Below the pieces are notes generated by a model. The model was not told the origin of the DNA. It worked only from the letters and a program-made list of their open reading frames with translations, and did not search any database. DNA of 64,000 nucleotides from assembly GCA_028281025.1 (NCBI GenBank), contig JANQKR010000023.1, forward strand, positions 1 to 64,000. The letters run 5' to 3'. Positions within the stretch are counted from its first letter, which is position 1. Each line of letters starts with the position of its first letter. Source of the DNA: Croceivirga sp. Its GTDB lineage: Bacteria > Bacteroidota > Bacteroidia > Flavobacteriales > Flavobacteriaceae. The position numbers were made by a program, and so were the translations under genes. Shown one piece after another: positions 44,173-53,303 of this stretch.

Positions 44173-47103
44173 TTATTTATTGGTCGTAAACACTTTTCTA
44201 CTCGTTTTCATATCGGCATACCTGGGGTCTTCGATATAATTTTCCTTTTGCATTTTTATGACCTCAATGCTCAAGAATCCAAATTCGCTGACCACTTTTC
44301 CATAAAAGCGATAAATGCCCTTGCCCCTAAAACGATACTTTGCCGCTATGGGAGGAAAAAGTACGGTATCAAATACTTCACCATACCGATCCAGTAAGGT
44401 TGCAAAATGCATACGGTCCCCTTTATGGGTACTGGTGTTCTTTACCGTTACCAGATACCCATAAATATCAATATGCGTATTGAGGTACCGTTCCAAATCC
44501 CGTTGTCCGTTCTTGTTTTTGGGAGGTTCCAGCAATAATTCAAAAGGATTGCACAATGGAAAACCAAGAAGTTCCCACTGTTCAAAAGCAGTTTCGGGAG
44601 GTGTTGTATGCAACTCAGGAATTTGAAAGTTGCGGCATTTGGGGGGAAATAGCTTGGGATGGTCCAATCGTTTGGTCTTTGAGAGCATCAAGTGTGCTTT
44701 CCAGAGCAGTTCATGTTTGTTGGTGCCCGTAAACCGTAAGGCGTCAATGCGTATTAAAATGCTTATTTGCTCTATTGAAATCATAACACGATCAACGAAG
44801 TTTTCCAGGGAGGTAAACTTTCCGTTGGCTTCCCGTTCTTTAAGGATACTTCGCATAACACGTTCTTCCAACTCCCGCAAATACATCAATCCCAAATAGA
44901 TATGTTTTCCATGGATGACATTTGCAATATGGCTTAGATTGATACAGGGGGGATGGATGGTTGCCCCAAGCATTCGCGCTTCGTTCACATAAAATTCAGG
45001 GCGATAAAACCCTCCACCATTATTTAGGACGGCGACCATAAATTCCAGGGGAAAATAGGCCCTTAGAAACAGGCTTTGATAGCTTTCGACCGCATAGGAA
45101 GCGGAGTGCCCCTTGGCAAAGGCATAGCCTGCAAAACTGGCCACTTGGTCCCAGATTCCATCAATGAGTTTTTCATCGTAGCCTTTTTTGATACAATTAC
45201 TTCGAAATTTTCCCTTTACTTTTTCGAACTCTTCCCGCGACCGAAATTTACCACTCATGCCGCGGCGAAGCACGTCGGCCTCACCAAGGGTCAAGTCCGC
45301 AAAATAGTGCGCTACTTTGATGACGTCTTCCTGGTAGACCATGACCCCATAGGTCTCGGGCATAATATTGAGCATTACGGGATGCGCTTTCTCTTCTGCC
45401 CTGGTAGGATTTCGATGCCTGAGGATATATTCACGCATCATTCCACTTTTGGCAACCCCGGGCCTAATAATGGAACTTGCCGCCACCAATCCCAAATAAT
45501 TGTCCACCTCCAATTTTTTGAGGAGCATGCGCATGGCTGGGGACTCCACATAAAAACAGCCCATGCACTGCGCTGTTTTTATGAGGTTGTTAATGACGGG
45601 ATTGGTATAAAACCCAGATACATCATGAATATCAAAGTTTGCCTTTTCCGGTTGGTTCTGTTTTATGATGGCTACGGTATCCTTTATTTTTCCCAATCCC
45701 CGTTGCGCTAGGACATCGAACTTAAAAAGCCCCACATCTTCTGCAATGACCATATCAAAATGGGCCGTGGCAAACCCCTTGGGGGGCATAAACGTTGCCG
45801 AGAAATGGTGCAACGGTTTTTCACTGATAAGTATCCCACTGGCGTGCACGCTAACATAATTGGGCATGCCTTCCACCAATTTTCCATAGGTAAGAACGAG
45901 CCTCGCCATACTGTCAATCCTTGATGGCGGAAGGGTACCATTGCTCAGGGCATCAATTTCATCCTTTGGCAAACCAAATACTTTACCCAATTCACGGATG
46001 ACCCCTTTTCGTTTAAAGGTCACATAGGTGCCCACCAGGGCCACATGGTCAAAACGATTAAAGATGTATTGGGTCATGTACTCGCGATCCCGCCATGAAA
46101 AATCGACATCAAAGTCCGGGGGGTTGGCACGGTATAGATTAATGAACCGCTCAAAGTACAAATCGAGTTCTATGGGATCGACATCGGTAATGTACAGCAG
46201 ATAGGCTACAATACTATTTGCACCACTCCCGCGACCTACATAATAAAAGCCTTTTTCCCTGGCGTGGGAAACAATGTCCCAATTAATGAGGAAGTAAGAG
46301 ACAAACCCCATCTTTTTGATAAGGGTGAGCTCTTTGGTCAATCTTTTTTTTATGATTTCCGAAACCCCATTTTTATAGCGTTTGGGAAGCCCTTCATGGC
46401 ATAGCTTTTCAAGCAATTCGCCATCTTCCTCTTCGCTTGTGGTATAACACTTTAAATTTTGGGGCTTCCGGTCCTTTGAAAAATCAAAATAAATAGTGCA
46501 TTGCTGCAATAGGTGTTGGGTATTTTCAAGGATATGTGGATATTCTGAAAAAGCCACGGCCAGATTTTCCAACGGATACATTTTTTCGTCCGCACTGGCT
46601 ATTTCCGTTTCCTCCAACTTGCTCAATAAAACGTTGTTGTCGATGGCCCTAAGCAATCGATGGGCATTGAAGTCCCTTTTACCCCTAAAGGTAACGGGCT
46701 GTTGTACCACTAATTTGTCCCGATGGTCCTTTAATCGTGAAAAGGGGAGCTTCCGTAAGTTTTTGATGGAAACCCCAATATATTCATGATCCAAAAACGT
46801 TTCCTTTTGATGTAAGCGTACTTTTTCAAAAGGATAGATTACAAAGACATCCTTAAAATTTGGTGCTTGTTGGGGAATCCCAATGCCATTATGAAGGTGA
46901 TGGGACAAAAATTGGTTCAGTTCCTGATAGCCATTATTGTTTTTGGCAATTCCTACAAAACATTGGTCAACCCCATTTCTAAAATCGATGCCCAAGACGG
47001 GTGTGATATCATATTTAGGGGCTTCCCGGACAAAATTCAAGCAAGCCGAGGTGTTATTGATATCGGTTAGGACCAGTTGTTTTAGGTGGTTCCTTTGTGC
47101 CAA
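44173..47103 (-). CDS. Second DNA polymerase III alpha-type polymerase (error-prone, ImuC/DnaE2-like)
   Basis: The 976-residue polymerase lacks the exonuclease fused to dnaE at 16375-20763. It has a short PHP domain (LVLTDINNTSACLNFV), YVGRGSGANSIVAYLL and the catalytic PPDFDVDFSWRDRE. Also present are MVYQEDVIKVAHYFADLTLGEADVLRRGMSGK, KGHSASYAVESYQSLFLRAYFP and an OB region. 47103 is a TTG, the first plausible conventional start. However, conserved sequence (YLNCHTYYSLRFGTF) continues in frame to an ATC at 47172. It follows dinB by 158 bases on the same strand, forming a mutagenesis cassette. Confidence 0.9.
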   Translation of the reverse strand: MAQRNHLKQLVLTDINNTSACLNFVREAPKYDITPVLGIDFRNGVDQCFVGIAKNNNGYQELNQFLSHHLHNGIGIPQQAPNFKDVFVIYPFEKVRLHQKETFLDHEYIGVSIKNLRKLPFSRLKDHRDKLVVQQPVTFRGKRDFNAHRLLRAIDNNVLLSKLEETEIASADEKMYPLENLAVAFSEYPHILENTQHLLQQCTIYFDFSKDRKPQNLKCYTTSEEEDGELLEKLCHEGLPKRYKNGVSEIIKKRLTKELTLIKKMGFVSYFLINWDIVSHAREKGFYYVGRGSGANSIVAYLLYITDVDPIELDLYFERFINLYRANPPDFDVDFSWRDREYMTQYIFNRFDHVALVGTYVTFKRKGVIRELGKVFGLPKDEIDALSNGTLPPSRIDSMARLVLTYGKLVEGMPNYVSVHASGILISEKPLHHFSATFMPPKGFATAHFDMVIAEDVGLFKFDVLAQRGLGKIKDTVAIIKQNQPEKANFDIHDVSGFYTNPVINNLIKTAQCMGCFYVESPAMRMLLKKLEVDNYLGLVAASSIIRPGVAKSGMMREYILRHRNPTRAEEKAHPVMLNIMPETYGVMVYQEDVIKVAHYFADLTLGEADVLRRGMSGKFRSREEFEKVKGKFRSNCIKKGYDEKLIDGIWDQVASFAGYAFAKGHSASYAVESYQSLFLRAYFPLEFMVAVLNNGGGFYRPEFYVNEARMLGATIHPPCINLSHIANVIHGKHIYLGLMYLRELEERVMRSILKEREANGKFTSLENFVDRVMISIEQISILIRIDALRFTGTNKHELLWKAHLMLSKTKRLDHPKLFPPKCRNFQIPELHTTPPETAFEQWELLGFPLCNPFELLLEPPKNKNGQRDLERYLNTHIDIYGYLVTVKNTSTHKGDRMHFATLLDRYGEVFDTVLFPPIAAKYRFRGKGIYRFYGKVVSEFGFLSIEVIKMQKENYIEDPRYADMKTSRKVFTTNK

Positions 47104-47261
47104 ACGCAGGAGCTCCCGTTCGGAAAAAGTTCCAAAACGAAGGCTATAATAGGTGTGGCAATTGAGATAGATGGCGGCTATTGGATTTGAATGTTAGACT
47201 GTAATTGTTATGGGGCTATCGCTTTCCGCTTCAACCTTAGGGGGAAGCGGTCTTATTTCCT

Positions 47262-48476
47262 TTATTGTTTTCTATGTGCCAAGACTATGGGAGGCTGCCC
47301 ATTAAAAGGATTGTGCATCCTGCCAATGGTCCTTGCCCCAATTGCCGAGGCCCTGATAACCGCTCGGTCACCAAAGCGGTTACGTACCTTGTCCATGGCC
47401 TGGTATAAATTCAGCGCCTCTTCGGTATCGTCAAACAAATTGATTTGATAATTGCCGGATACCAAATGACTGAACCGGATACCCACCAACCGGACCAACA
47501 TTCGTTTATTGTACAGCGAATCAAACAGTTCCATAATCTTTGGGATCAGAATATGATCGGCACTGGTATATGGAATCCGTTTTTGTTTGGAGTAGGTGTT
47601 AAAATCCGAATATCGAATCTTCACTGCAATACAGGCCGTGAGCTTTTCGCCACGCCTTAGTTGATATGCCAAATTTTCCGTCATCGCCATGATGATACCC
47701 TTGAGTTTTACCACATCTATGGTATCACGGTCAAAGGTGCGTTCATTGGAAATCGATTTACGATCGTGAAAGGGTATCACGGGGGTATTGTCCATCCCAT
47801 TGGCACGTTTCCAAATCACCTTGCCATTGGCGCCAAGTACCCTTTGCATGATATCCATGGGCATTTCTTGGATGGTCTTTACCTGGCGAATCCCTAAATT
47901 CCGTAAGGTTTGGTAGGTTTTATCGCCCACCATGGGTATTTTTTTTACGGACAGTGGTGCCAAAAAAGGTTTTTCCGTGCCAAAATCGATCTTAAGTTGG
48001 TTATTGGGCTTTGCCTCATTGGTGGCCACCTTTGAAACGACCTTGTTTACCGAAAGGCCAAATGAAATGGGCATCCCGGTCTCCGCAATGATTTTTTTAC
48101 GGAGTTCTGTAGCATACCGATAGGAACCGAAAAACCGATCCATTCCCGATAAATCGGCATAAAACTCATCAATGCTTGATTTTTCAAACACGGGTACGGC
48201 TTCTTTGATGATTTCAGTAACCTCATCGGATACCTTGCTGTATGTCCCTGCATTTCCTTTGATGACCTTGGCTTCGGGACAAAGCTCCCTGGCCATTTTC
48301 ATGGGCATCCCGGAATGGATGCCATAGCCCCGCGTCTCGTAGCTGCAAGCCGCAACCACTCCCCGATCGGTGATGCCACCCACCAATAGTGGTACGCCTT
48401 CCAATTCCGAATTAAGCCGTCGTTCCACGGAGACAAAAAACGTATCCAGGTCAAGATGTAAAATGGTCTTATTCAC
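47262..48476 (-). CDS. dinB: DNA polymerase IV, Y-family
   Basis: The 404-residue translesion polymerase has ILHLDLDTFFVSVERRLN (metal Asp), YETRGYGIHSGMPM, and the catalytic SSIDEFYADLSGMDRFFG (about 101-118). A little-finger domain follows, with a clamp-binding QINLFDD motif (about 358-364). It inserts bases opposite lesions. Next to it lies a second DnaE-type polymerase gene, and two palindromic operators lie upstream. The pair therefore probably acts together in damage-induced mutagenesis. Confidence 0.94.
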   Translation of the reverse strand: MNKTILHLDLDTFFVSVERRLNSELEGVPLLVGGITDRGVVAACSYETRGYGIHSGMPMKMARELCPEAKVIKGNAGTYSKVSDEVTEIIKEAVPVFEKSSIDEFYADLSGMDRFFGSYRYATELRKKIIAETGMPISFGLSVNKVVSKVATNEAKPNNQLKIDFGTEKPFLAPLSVKKIPMVGDKTYQTLRNLGIRQVKTIQEMPMDIMQRVLGANGKVIWKRANGMDNTPVIPFHDRKSISNERTFDRDTIDVVKLKGIIMAMTENLAYQLRRGEKLTACIAVKIRYSDFNTYSKQKRIPYTSADHILIPKIMELFDSLYNKRMLVRLVGIRFSHLVSGNYQINLFDDTEEALNLYQAMDKVRNRFGDRAVIRASAIGARTIGRMHNPFNGQPPIVLAHRKQ

Positions 48477-48502
48477 TATCGCGTAAAAAGGGACACTAAT
48501 TT

Positions 48503-48536
48503 ATGGAAAATTTCCATATTAATGGATTTATTCCAT
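48503..48536 (-). promoter_or_regulatory. Tandem palindromic operators upstream of dinB
   Basis: ATGGAAA-N1-TTTCCAT (48503-48517) and ATGGA-N5-TCCAT (48522-48536) are two related palindromes 19 bases apart, about two helical turns. They end 60 bases upstream of the dinB start. They could bind a LexA-like or XRE-type repressor that controls the mutagenesis cassette. Confidence 0.55.
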
Positions 48537-48687
48537 AAAAATATAGCAAATTTCAATACAGGGAGAAGCATTGAAGATGCTAAAGGTTCAAATCAAATCA
48601 GTTGGGCCAAATAGCACGGTGGTATGGAAGTCGGTAAACGATTTCCATTGCCTATTTGATCTCATTGAAGTGCAGCTTTCCTAAATT

Positions 48688-48882
48688 AACGTGGGTTCGG
48701 TATCATTGTCTATCAGCCAAAATCCGTCAAATTGAGTGGTTTTTCGCAATGAAATGAAGAAAAATTGTATCGAACAGGATTTTGCAAGAAAATTACTTGC
48801 CGGCCAGGCAGGTTTTTCGATACATTTTTGCTGTCGCAAAAACACTCAAAATGACGTAATTTTTTTATATCAAACCCACGTT
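48688..48882. repeat. MITE-like element bounded by inverted repeats
   Basis: AACGTGGGTT (48688-48697) and AACCCACGTT (48873-48882) are perfect 10-base inverted ends around 175 bases. Internal T/A-rich hairpins include TTGCCGGCCAGGCAG near 48800 and TTTTTGCTGTCGCAAAAA near 48825. It has no coding capacity. It resembles a small non-autonomous element or REP-type cluster. Confidence 0.45.
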
Positions 48883-48964
48883 GAATTAGCCGGACTTGTT
48901 CAATTGCTGTCCCAAGGGTTTTGATCCGGTTGTGGCGAAAGCCTATCCAAGAAACAGCAAAGAC

Positions 48965-50248
48965 CTAAGTGTAGAACTGGTCCATCTTATTTCGGATTTC
49001 CTTTAGGCACAAATTCCCCAAACTGCCCTCATGGGTATGCGCAATGTCCTTTTTGGGCTTAAAATTGCCATTTTCAATGGCCTTGCCCATGGTCTTGTAC
49101 GCATCACGGAAGGGCATGCCATTTTTGACCATTTCATTTAGGGTGTCCACACTAAAAAGGTAATCGTATTTTGCATCGTCAAGGATGTTTTCCTTTACCT
49201 TGATTTCCCTGATACTAAAAGTCATCATTTCCAAACAGGCTTTCATATCCTGTAGGGCGGGCAGGATACTTTCCTTTACCAATTGTAAATCCCTATGGTA
49301 TCCACTGGGCAGGTTATTGATGATCAGGGTCAACTGATTGGGAATGGATTGGATCTTATTGCATTTGGCCCGGATCAACTCAAATACATCAGGGTTCTTT
49401 TTGTGGGGCATAATGCTACTCCCTGTGGTCAATTCATTGGGAAAGGAGATAAAATCAAAATTCTGACTCATAAAAAGTGTAATGTCCATTGCCAGTTTTG
49501 ACAAGGTGCCCGCAATGCTGGAAAGCCCAAAAGCGGTACCCTTTTCCACTTTTCCACGGCCCATTTGTGCCGCGATAACATTGTATTTCAAAGTTTCAAA
49601 ACCCATTTCCCTGGTGGTGAAACTTCGGTCAATGGGGAAGGAACTGCCATAGCCCGCAGCACTTCCCAATGGATTTTGATCGGCAGCCCTGTAGGCAGCT
49701 TCAATGAAAAATAAATCGTCCACCAAACTTTCTGCATAGGCCGAAAACCATAGGCCAAAGGAAGAAGGCATGGCGATTTGCAGATGGGTATACCCCGGCA
49801 GCAATACCTTCTGGTGTTTTTCGGCCAATTCCAACAATAGGTCAAACAGTGACTTCACCAGTGATTTAATTTCCTTCAATTCGTTTTTGAGGTACAATTG
49901 CATGGCAACCAAAACCTGGTCGTTCCTCGATCTTGCCGTATGGATTTTTTTTCCGGTATCACCCAGCTTTTTGGTGAGTAGGAATTCAATTTTGGAGTGC
50001 ATGTCCTCAAAATCGGCTTCAATAACAAATTCGCCCTTTTCAATGGATTTTGCGATGACATCCAATTCCCTTACCAGGGCTTCCCCTTCCTCCTTGGTAA
50101 GTAATCCCACTTTGGCCAACATTTTGGCATGGGCGGTAGAGGCGATTACATCATATTTTGCCAATAGCAAATCCAATTCCCTGTCATTGCCCACGGTAAA
50201 GTGGTCTATTTTTTTATCGGTACTAAAGCCCTTGTCCCAAAGTTTCAT
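48965..50248 (-). CDS. argH: Argininosuccinate lyase
   Basis: The 427-residue enzyme splits argininosuccinate into arginine and fumarate, the last step of arginine synthesis. It shows HTARSRNDQVLVAMQLYLK (about 103-121), PGYTHLQIAMPSSFGLWFSAY (about 148-168) and the superfamily signature GSSIMPHKKNPDVFELIRAK (about 275-294). It is the last gene of the minus-strand arginine cluster, separated from argE by a four-helix-bundle protein gene. The C-terminal domain is shorter than the roughly 460 residues usual for the family. Confidence 0.95.
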   Translation of the reverse strand: MKLWDKGFSTDKKIDHFTVGNDRELDLLLAKYDVIASTAHAKMLAKVGLLTKEEGEALVRELDVIAKSIEKGEFVIEADFEDMHSKIEFLLTKKLGDTGKKIHTARSRNDQVLVAMQLYLKNELKEIKSLVKSLFDLLLELAEKHQKVLLPGYTHLQIAMPSSFGLWFSAYAESLVDDLFFIEAAYRAADQNPLGSAAGYGSSFPIDRSFTTREMGFETLKYNVIAAQMGRGKVEKGTAFGLSSIAGTLSKLAMDITLFMSQNFDFISFPNELTTGSSIMPHKKNPDVFELIRAKCNKIQSIPNQLTLIINNLPSGYHRDLQLVKESILPALQDMKACLEMMTFSIREIKVKENILDDAKYDYLFSVDTLNEMVKNGMPFRDAYKTMGKAIENGNFKPKKDIAHTHEGSLGNLCLKEIRNKMDQFYT

Positions 50249-50281
50249 GTTTTGAAGTTAGAAGTTTTTAGTTAGAAGTTA

Positions 50282-50644
50282 TTAGGTCCTAGGATCGGCG
50301 TATTTTTTGATCAAGGTAAAGGTCATTTTTTGTACTTCATCACAAAGACTCACAATTCTGCCTAAATTATTTTTTTCAACGAATCCAAGTCCTTCTGAAA
50401 TTTCCAATTGGGTTTTAAGTTCGTTGATCGAACCATTTGATATTTCCAGAAAATTTCGGAACACATTTTTGGAACTTCTTCCCGCACCTTCAGCAATATT
50501 GCTCGGAATGGAGACAGCACTTCTGCGAATTTGACTGGTAAGCCCAAACTTTTCTTCACTGGGAAATATTGCGGTGGTTTTATACACCAATTCAACCAGT
50601 TTCATTGATTTTTGCCAAACAATAAGTTCTTCGTAGTTGTACAT
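50282..50644 (-). CDS. Four-helix bundle protein (S23/rRNA intervening sequence type)
   Basis: The 120-residue protein (MYNYEELIVWQKSMKLVELVYKTTAIFPSEEKFGLTSQIRRSAVSIPSNIAEGAGR...) is a clear member of the four-helix bundle family first met in 23S rRNA intervening sequences. Its cellular role is unknown. It interrupts the arginine cluster between argE and argH. It is flanked upstream by heptamer repeats (50657-50698) and downstream by TTAGAAGTT repeats near 50253-50281, which suggests insertion. Confidence 0.92.
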   Translation of the reverse strand: MYNYEELIVWQKSMKLVELVYKTTAIFPSEEKFGLTSQIRRSAVSIPSNIAEGAGRSSKNVFRNFLEISNGSINELKTQLEISEGLGFVEKNNLGRIVSLCDEVQKMTFTLIKKYADPRT

Positions 50645-50656
50645 CTTTTAACTAAT

Positions 50657-50698
50657 AACCATCAACCATCAACCATCAACCATCAACTATTAACTATT
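50657..50698. repeat. Heptamer tandem repeat, copy 1
   Basis: Six units of seven bases: AACCATC four times, then AACTATT twice. It lies between the four-helix-bundle gene and argE, overlapping the argE stop codon. The reverse complement of the main unit (GATGGTT) recurs as a tandem array at 56511-56552 in the same cluster. Confidence 0.85.
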
Positions 50699-51770
50699 GA
50701 CTCAATAAAAAGCCTTCCAAAATGGCAATATACAATCCCACGGCCTCTTCAACCTCATGCACATAGATAAATTCGTCTGCGGAATGTGATCGGGGACTAT
50801 GGCCAGGCCCCAGTTTTAGTGATTGGCAACTCAATTCGGCCTGATCCGATAAGGTTGGTGAACCATAGGTTTCCCTTCCCAATGCAATCCCGGATTGGAC
50901 CAAAGGATGGTCGATGGCTATGGAAGAACTGCTTAAATTCAGGGAACGGGGCCTTAATTCACAGGGGGCCTCACGTTTTAGGATGTCATAAATTTCCTCA
51001 TTGGAATAACAATCGTTTACCCGGGTATCGATCACCAAATCCACATGGGCAGGTACCACATTATGTTGACTGCCCGCGTTGATCTGGGTGACGGTCATTT
51101 TAACGGGACCCAAAACATCCGAGACCTTATCAAATTGGTAATTCTTGAACCACTCCAATACCTCAATGGCGTTGTAGATGGCATTGTTGGTATTGGGATG
51201 TGCGGCATGGGAAGGTGTTCCGTCCACTTTTCCTTCAAAAACCACCAATCCTTTTTCTGCTATGGCCAATTGCATTTGCGTGGGTTCACCCACTATGGCC
51301 ACATCAATTTCCGGAAGAATGGGCAATAGTGCCGAAATACTCTTGTCGCCAGCATCCTCTTCCTCTGCCGTTGCACTCATGATAATGTTATACTTCAAGT
51401 CTTTGCGCTCATAAAAATGTACAAAAGTGGCCAGGAGGGAACATAAGGCCCCACCTGCATCGTTACTGCCCAGACCATATAATTTTCCGTCTTCAATGTG
51501 TGGATGGAAAGGGTCTTTGGTATAGGCGGAATTGGGCTTGACCGTATCGTGGTGGGAATTCAGCAATAGGTTGGGCTTGTTTTCATCGTAATGCTTATTG
51601 AACGCATAGATGTTGTTATACTGGCGTTTGGTATCCACCCCAAACTTTTTAAGCCAAACGTCAATAGCTTCTGCCGTTTCATCCTCCTCTTCGGAAAAAG
51701 AGGGGATGGAAATCAATTGCTGTAACAGGCCTAAAGCTTCCTGGGCCAATGTTTCTTTGTCGATGGTCAT
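50694..51770 (-). CDS. argE: M20 family deacylase, acetylornithine (or acylcitrulline) deacetylase
   Basis: The 358-residue metallopeptidase-fold enzyme has the zinc ligands in LLNSHHDTVKPN (about 72-83) and GLGSNDAGGAL (about 99-109), and the catalytic Glu in ATAEEEDAG (about 136-144). The dimerisation domain follows with HAAHPNTNNAIYNAIEVL. With ArgF' in the same operon its likely substrate is an N-acylcitrulline rather than N-acetylornithine. It overlaps argB by four bases. Confidence 0.9.
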   Translation of the reverse strand: MTIDKETLAQEALGLLQQLISIPSFSEEEDETAEAIDVWLKKFGVDTKRQYNNIYAFNKHYDENKPNLLLNSHHDTVKPNSAYTKDPFHPHIEDGKLYGLGSNDAGGALCSLLATFVHFYERKDLKYNIIMSATAEEEDAGDKSISALLPILPEIDVAIVGEPTQMQLAIAEKGLVVFEGKVDGTPSHAAHPNTNNAIYNAIEVLEWFKNYQFDKVSDVLGPVKMTVTQINAGSQHNVVPAHVDLVIDTRVNDCYSNEEIYDILKREAPCELRPRSLNLSSSSIAIDHPLVQSGIALGRETYGSPTLSDQAELSCQSLKLGPGHSPRSHSADEFIYVHEVEEAVGLYIAILEGFLLSQ

Positions 51771-52546
51771 AAAACGAGACTTGTATAGTTTGTATTTTCT
51801 TTTTCAAATAATCCCAGATTACCAATTCGGACCTCTTTCACCCCATGGTGCAGGGCATGGAAACAATTGTGTAATTTGGGAAGCATGCCGTGGGAAATCA
51901 CCCCCTGTGAAACCAACTCCTTGTAGGAATGGGAATCAATTTTCCCAATGATGGAACCTTTATCATTAACATCTTTCAGAACCCCATTTAACTCAAAACA
52001 ATAATACAATGTAGTTTCGAAAGTAGCACTTAATCCAATAGCGACCTCTGCGGCAATGGTATCTGCATTGGTATTCAGCAATTGCCCTTTTTGATTGTGG
52101 GTCAGGGCACAGAACACGGGGGTCAGTCCCTGTTTCAAAAGCGTTGTCAGTATTTTGGAATTGACACCATCCACATCACCCGCAAAACCATAGTCCACCT
52201 CTTTTACAGGGCGTTTGTGGGCTTGGATACTATTGGCATCGGCCCCACTCATACCCAGGGCATTGACCTTTAGGCGTTGCAGTTGGGCGACGATGGTTTT
52301 GTTGACCAATCCGCCGTAGACCATTACGGCAACATCCAATGTAGCCTTATCGGTAATGCGCCTGCCATTGGCCATTTTAGGTGCAATGCCCAATTTCTGT
52401 AACAACTCCGATGCTTTTTTGCCACCTCCATGCACCAATATTTTATAGCCTTCCAAGCGTGCAAAATGTTCTAAAAACAGGGAAAGTGCTTCATGATCCT
52501 CAATGATGTTACCACCAATTTTTACTATGGATAGGGTTTGTGTCAT
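51767..52546 (-). CDS. argB: Acetylglutamate kinase
   Basis: The 259-residue amino acid kinase has IVKIGGNIIEDHEAL at the start and VHGGGKKASELLQKLG (about 38-53). It also shows GLVNKTIVAQLQRLKVNALGMSGAD (about 75-100) and NTNADTIAAEVAIGLSA (about 157-173). It phosphorylates N-acylglutamate, the second step of arginine synthesis. It overlaps argE by four bases and lies one base from the SDR gene. Confidence 0.94.
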   Translation of the reverse strand: MTQTLSIVKIGGNIIEDHEALSLFLEHFARLEGYKILVHGGGKKASELLQKLGIAPKMANGRRITDKATLDVAVMVYGGLVNKTIVAQLQRLKVNALGMSGADANSIQAHKRPVKEVDYGFAGDVDGVNSKILTTLLKQGLTPVFCALTHNQKGQLLNTNADTIAAEVAIGLSATFETTLYYCFELNGVLKDVNDKGSIIGKIDSHSYKELVSQGVISHGMLPKLHNCFHALHHGVKEVRIGNLGLFEKENTNYTSLVL

Positions 52547-52547
52547 C

Positions 52548-53303
52548 TTAGGTGTTTAAAATTCCGCCATCAATGGTCATTGCCGTTCCCGTTATCCAGG
52601 AAGCGTCTTCCGATACTAGAAATAAGGCCAGTTTGGCCACATCTTCCGGAGTACCCAGTCTTTTTAACAATGTGGCGTTGGCAGCATTTTCAACGGCATT
52701 TTTTGGGTTCACAAAGGCCTTTGCCGAGTCCCAGATCAATGGGGTGTCCACAGGGCCGGGACATAATGCATTTACCCTGATCTCCGGGGCGTATTCAACG
52801 GCCATTTGCCGCATTAGGGCAAGTGTTGCCGCTTTTGAGGCACAATAGGCGGGATGATTGGGAAAACTCTTGAACGCCGCAATGGACGAATTGATGAGGA
52901 TGGTACCGCCCCTATCCTTTTTTAGATGGGGAATGGCATATTTTGAGATGTAGAAGATGGAGCTTAGATTGACATCCAATGTTTTTTTCCATTCCGAAAT
53001 AGGTAGGTCAACGACATTGCCCAATCCCAACATCCCTGCATTCAATGAGAGTACATCCAAACGACCAAAGCCGCTTAGGGCTTTGTCCACAAGTTTTTTG
53101 TTATCCTCAACATTGCCTACATCCCCTGGTACAAATACAGATCCAGGAAGTTCTTCCTCAAGGGTTTGGCCCCTTTCTTCGTTACGGCCGGAAAGGACAA
53201 GTCTGCCCCCTTCCTCATAAAAGGCCCTGGCAATGGCTTTTCCCATTCCGCTTGTTGCTCCGGTAACGATACAGACCTTATCCTTTAATTTGATTTCCCC
53301 CAT
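52548..53303 (-). CDS. SDR-family oxidoreductase inside the arginine cluster
   Basis: The 251-residue short-chain dehydrogenase has the NAD(P)-binding VTGATSGMGKAIARAF (about 14-29), LNAGMLG, the catalytic INSSIAAFKSFPNHPAYCASKAA (Ser, Tyr and Lys, about 136-158), and NALCPGPVDTPL. It sits between argF' and argB with gaps of zero and one base, clearly within the operon. No SDR is needed in known arginine synthesis; its substrate is unknown. Confidence 0.9.
   Translation of the reverse strand: MGEIKLKDKVCIVTGATSGMGKAIARAFYEEGGRLVLSGRNEERGQTLEEELPGSVFVPGDVGNVEDNKKLVDKALSGFGRLDVLSLNAGMLGLGNVVDLPISEWKKTLDVNLSSIFYISKYAIPHLKKDRGGTILINSSIAAFKSFPNHPAYCASKAATLALMRQMAVEYAPEIRVNALCPGPVDTPLIWDSAKAFVNPKNAVENAANATLLKRLGTPEDVAKLALFLVSEDASWITGTAMTIDGGILNT

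Larger units (their letters stand above)
48477..48964. other. Gene-free stretch between dinB and argH
   Basis: This 488-base interval holds the tandem operators (48503-48536) and a MITE-like repeat (48688-48882). The remainder shows no coding character. A 62-codon plus-strand frame at 48736-48924 lies within the repeat and looks fortuitous. Confidence 0.5.

Noticed and set aside
48736-48924. 62-codon frame within the dinB-argH gap
   Set aside because: It coincides with the MITE-like repeat and shows no protein-like pattern.
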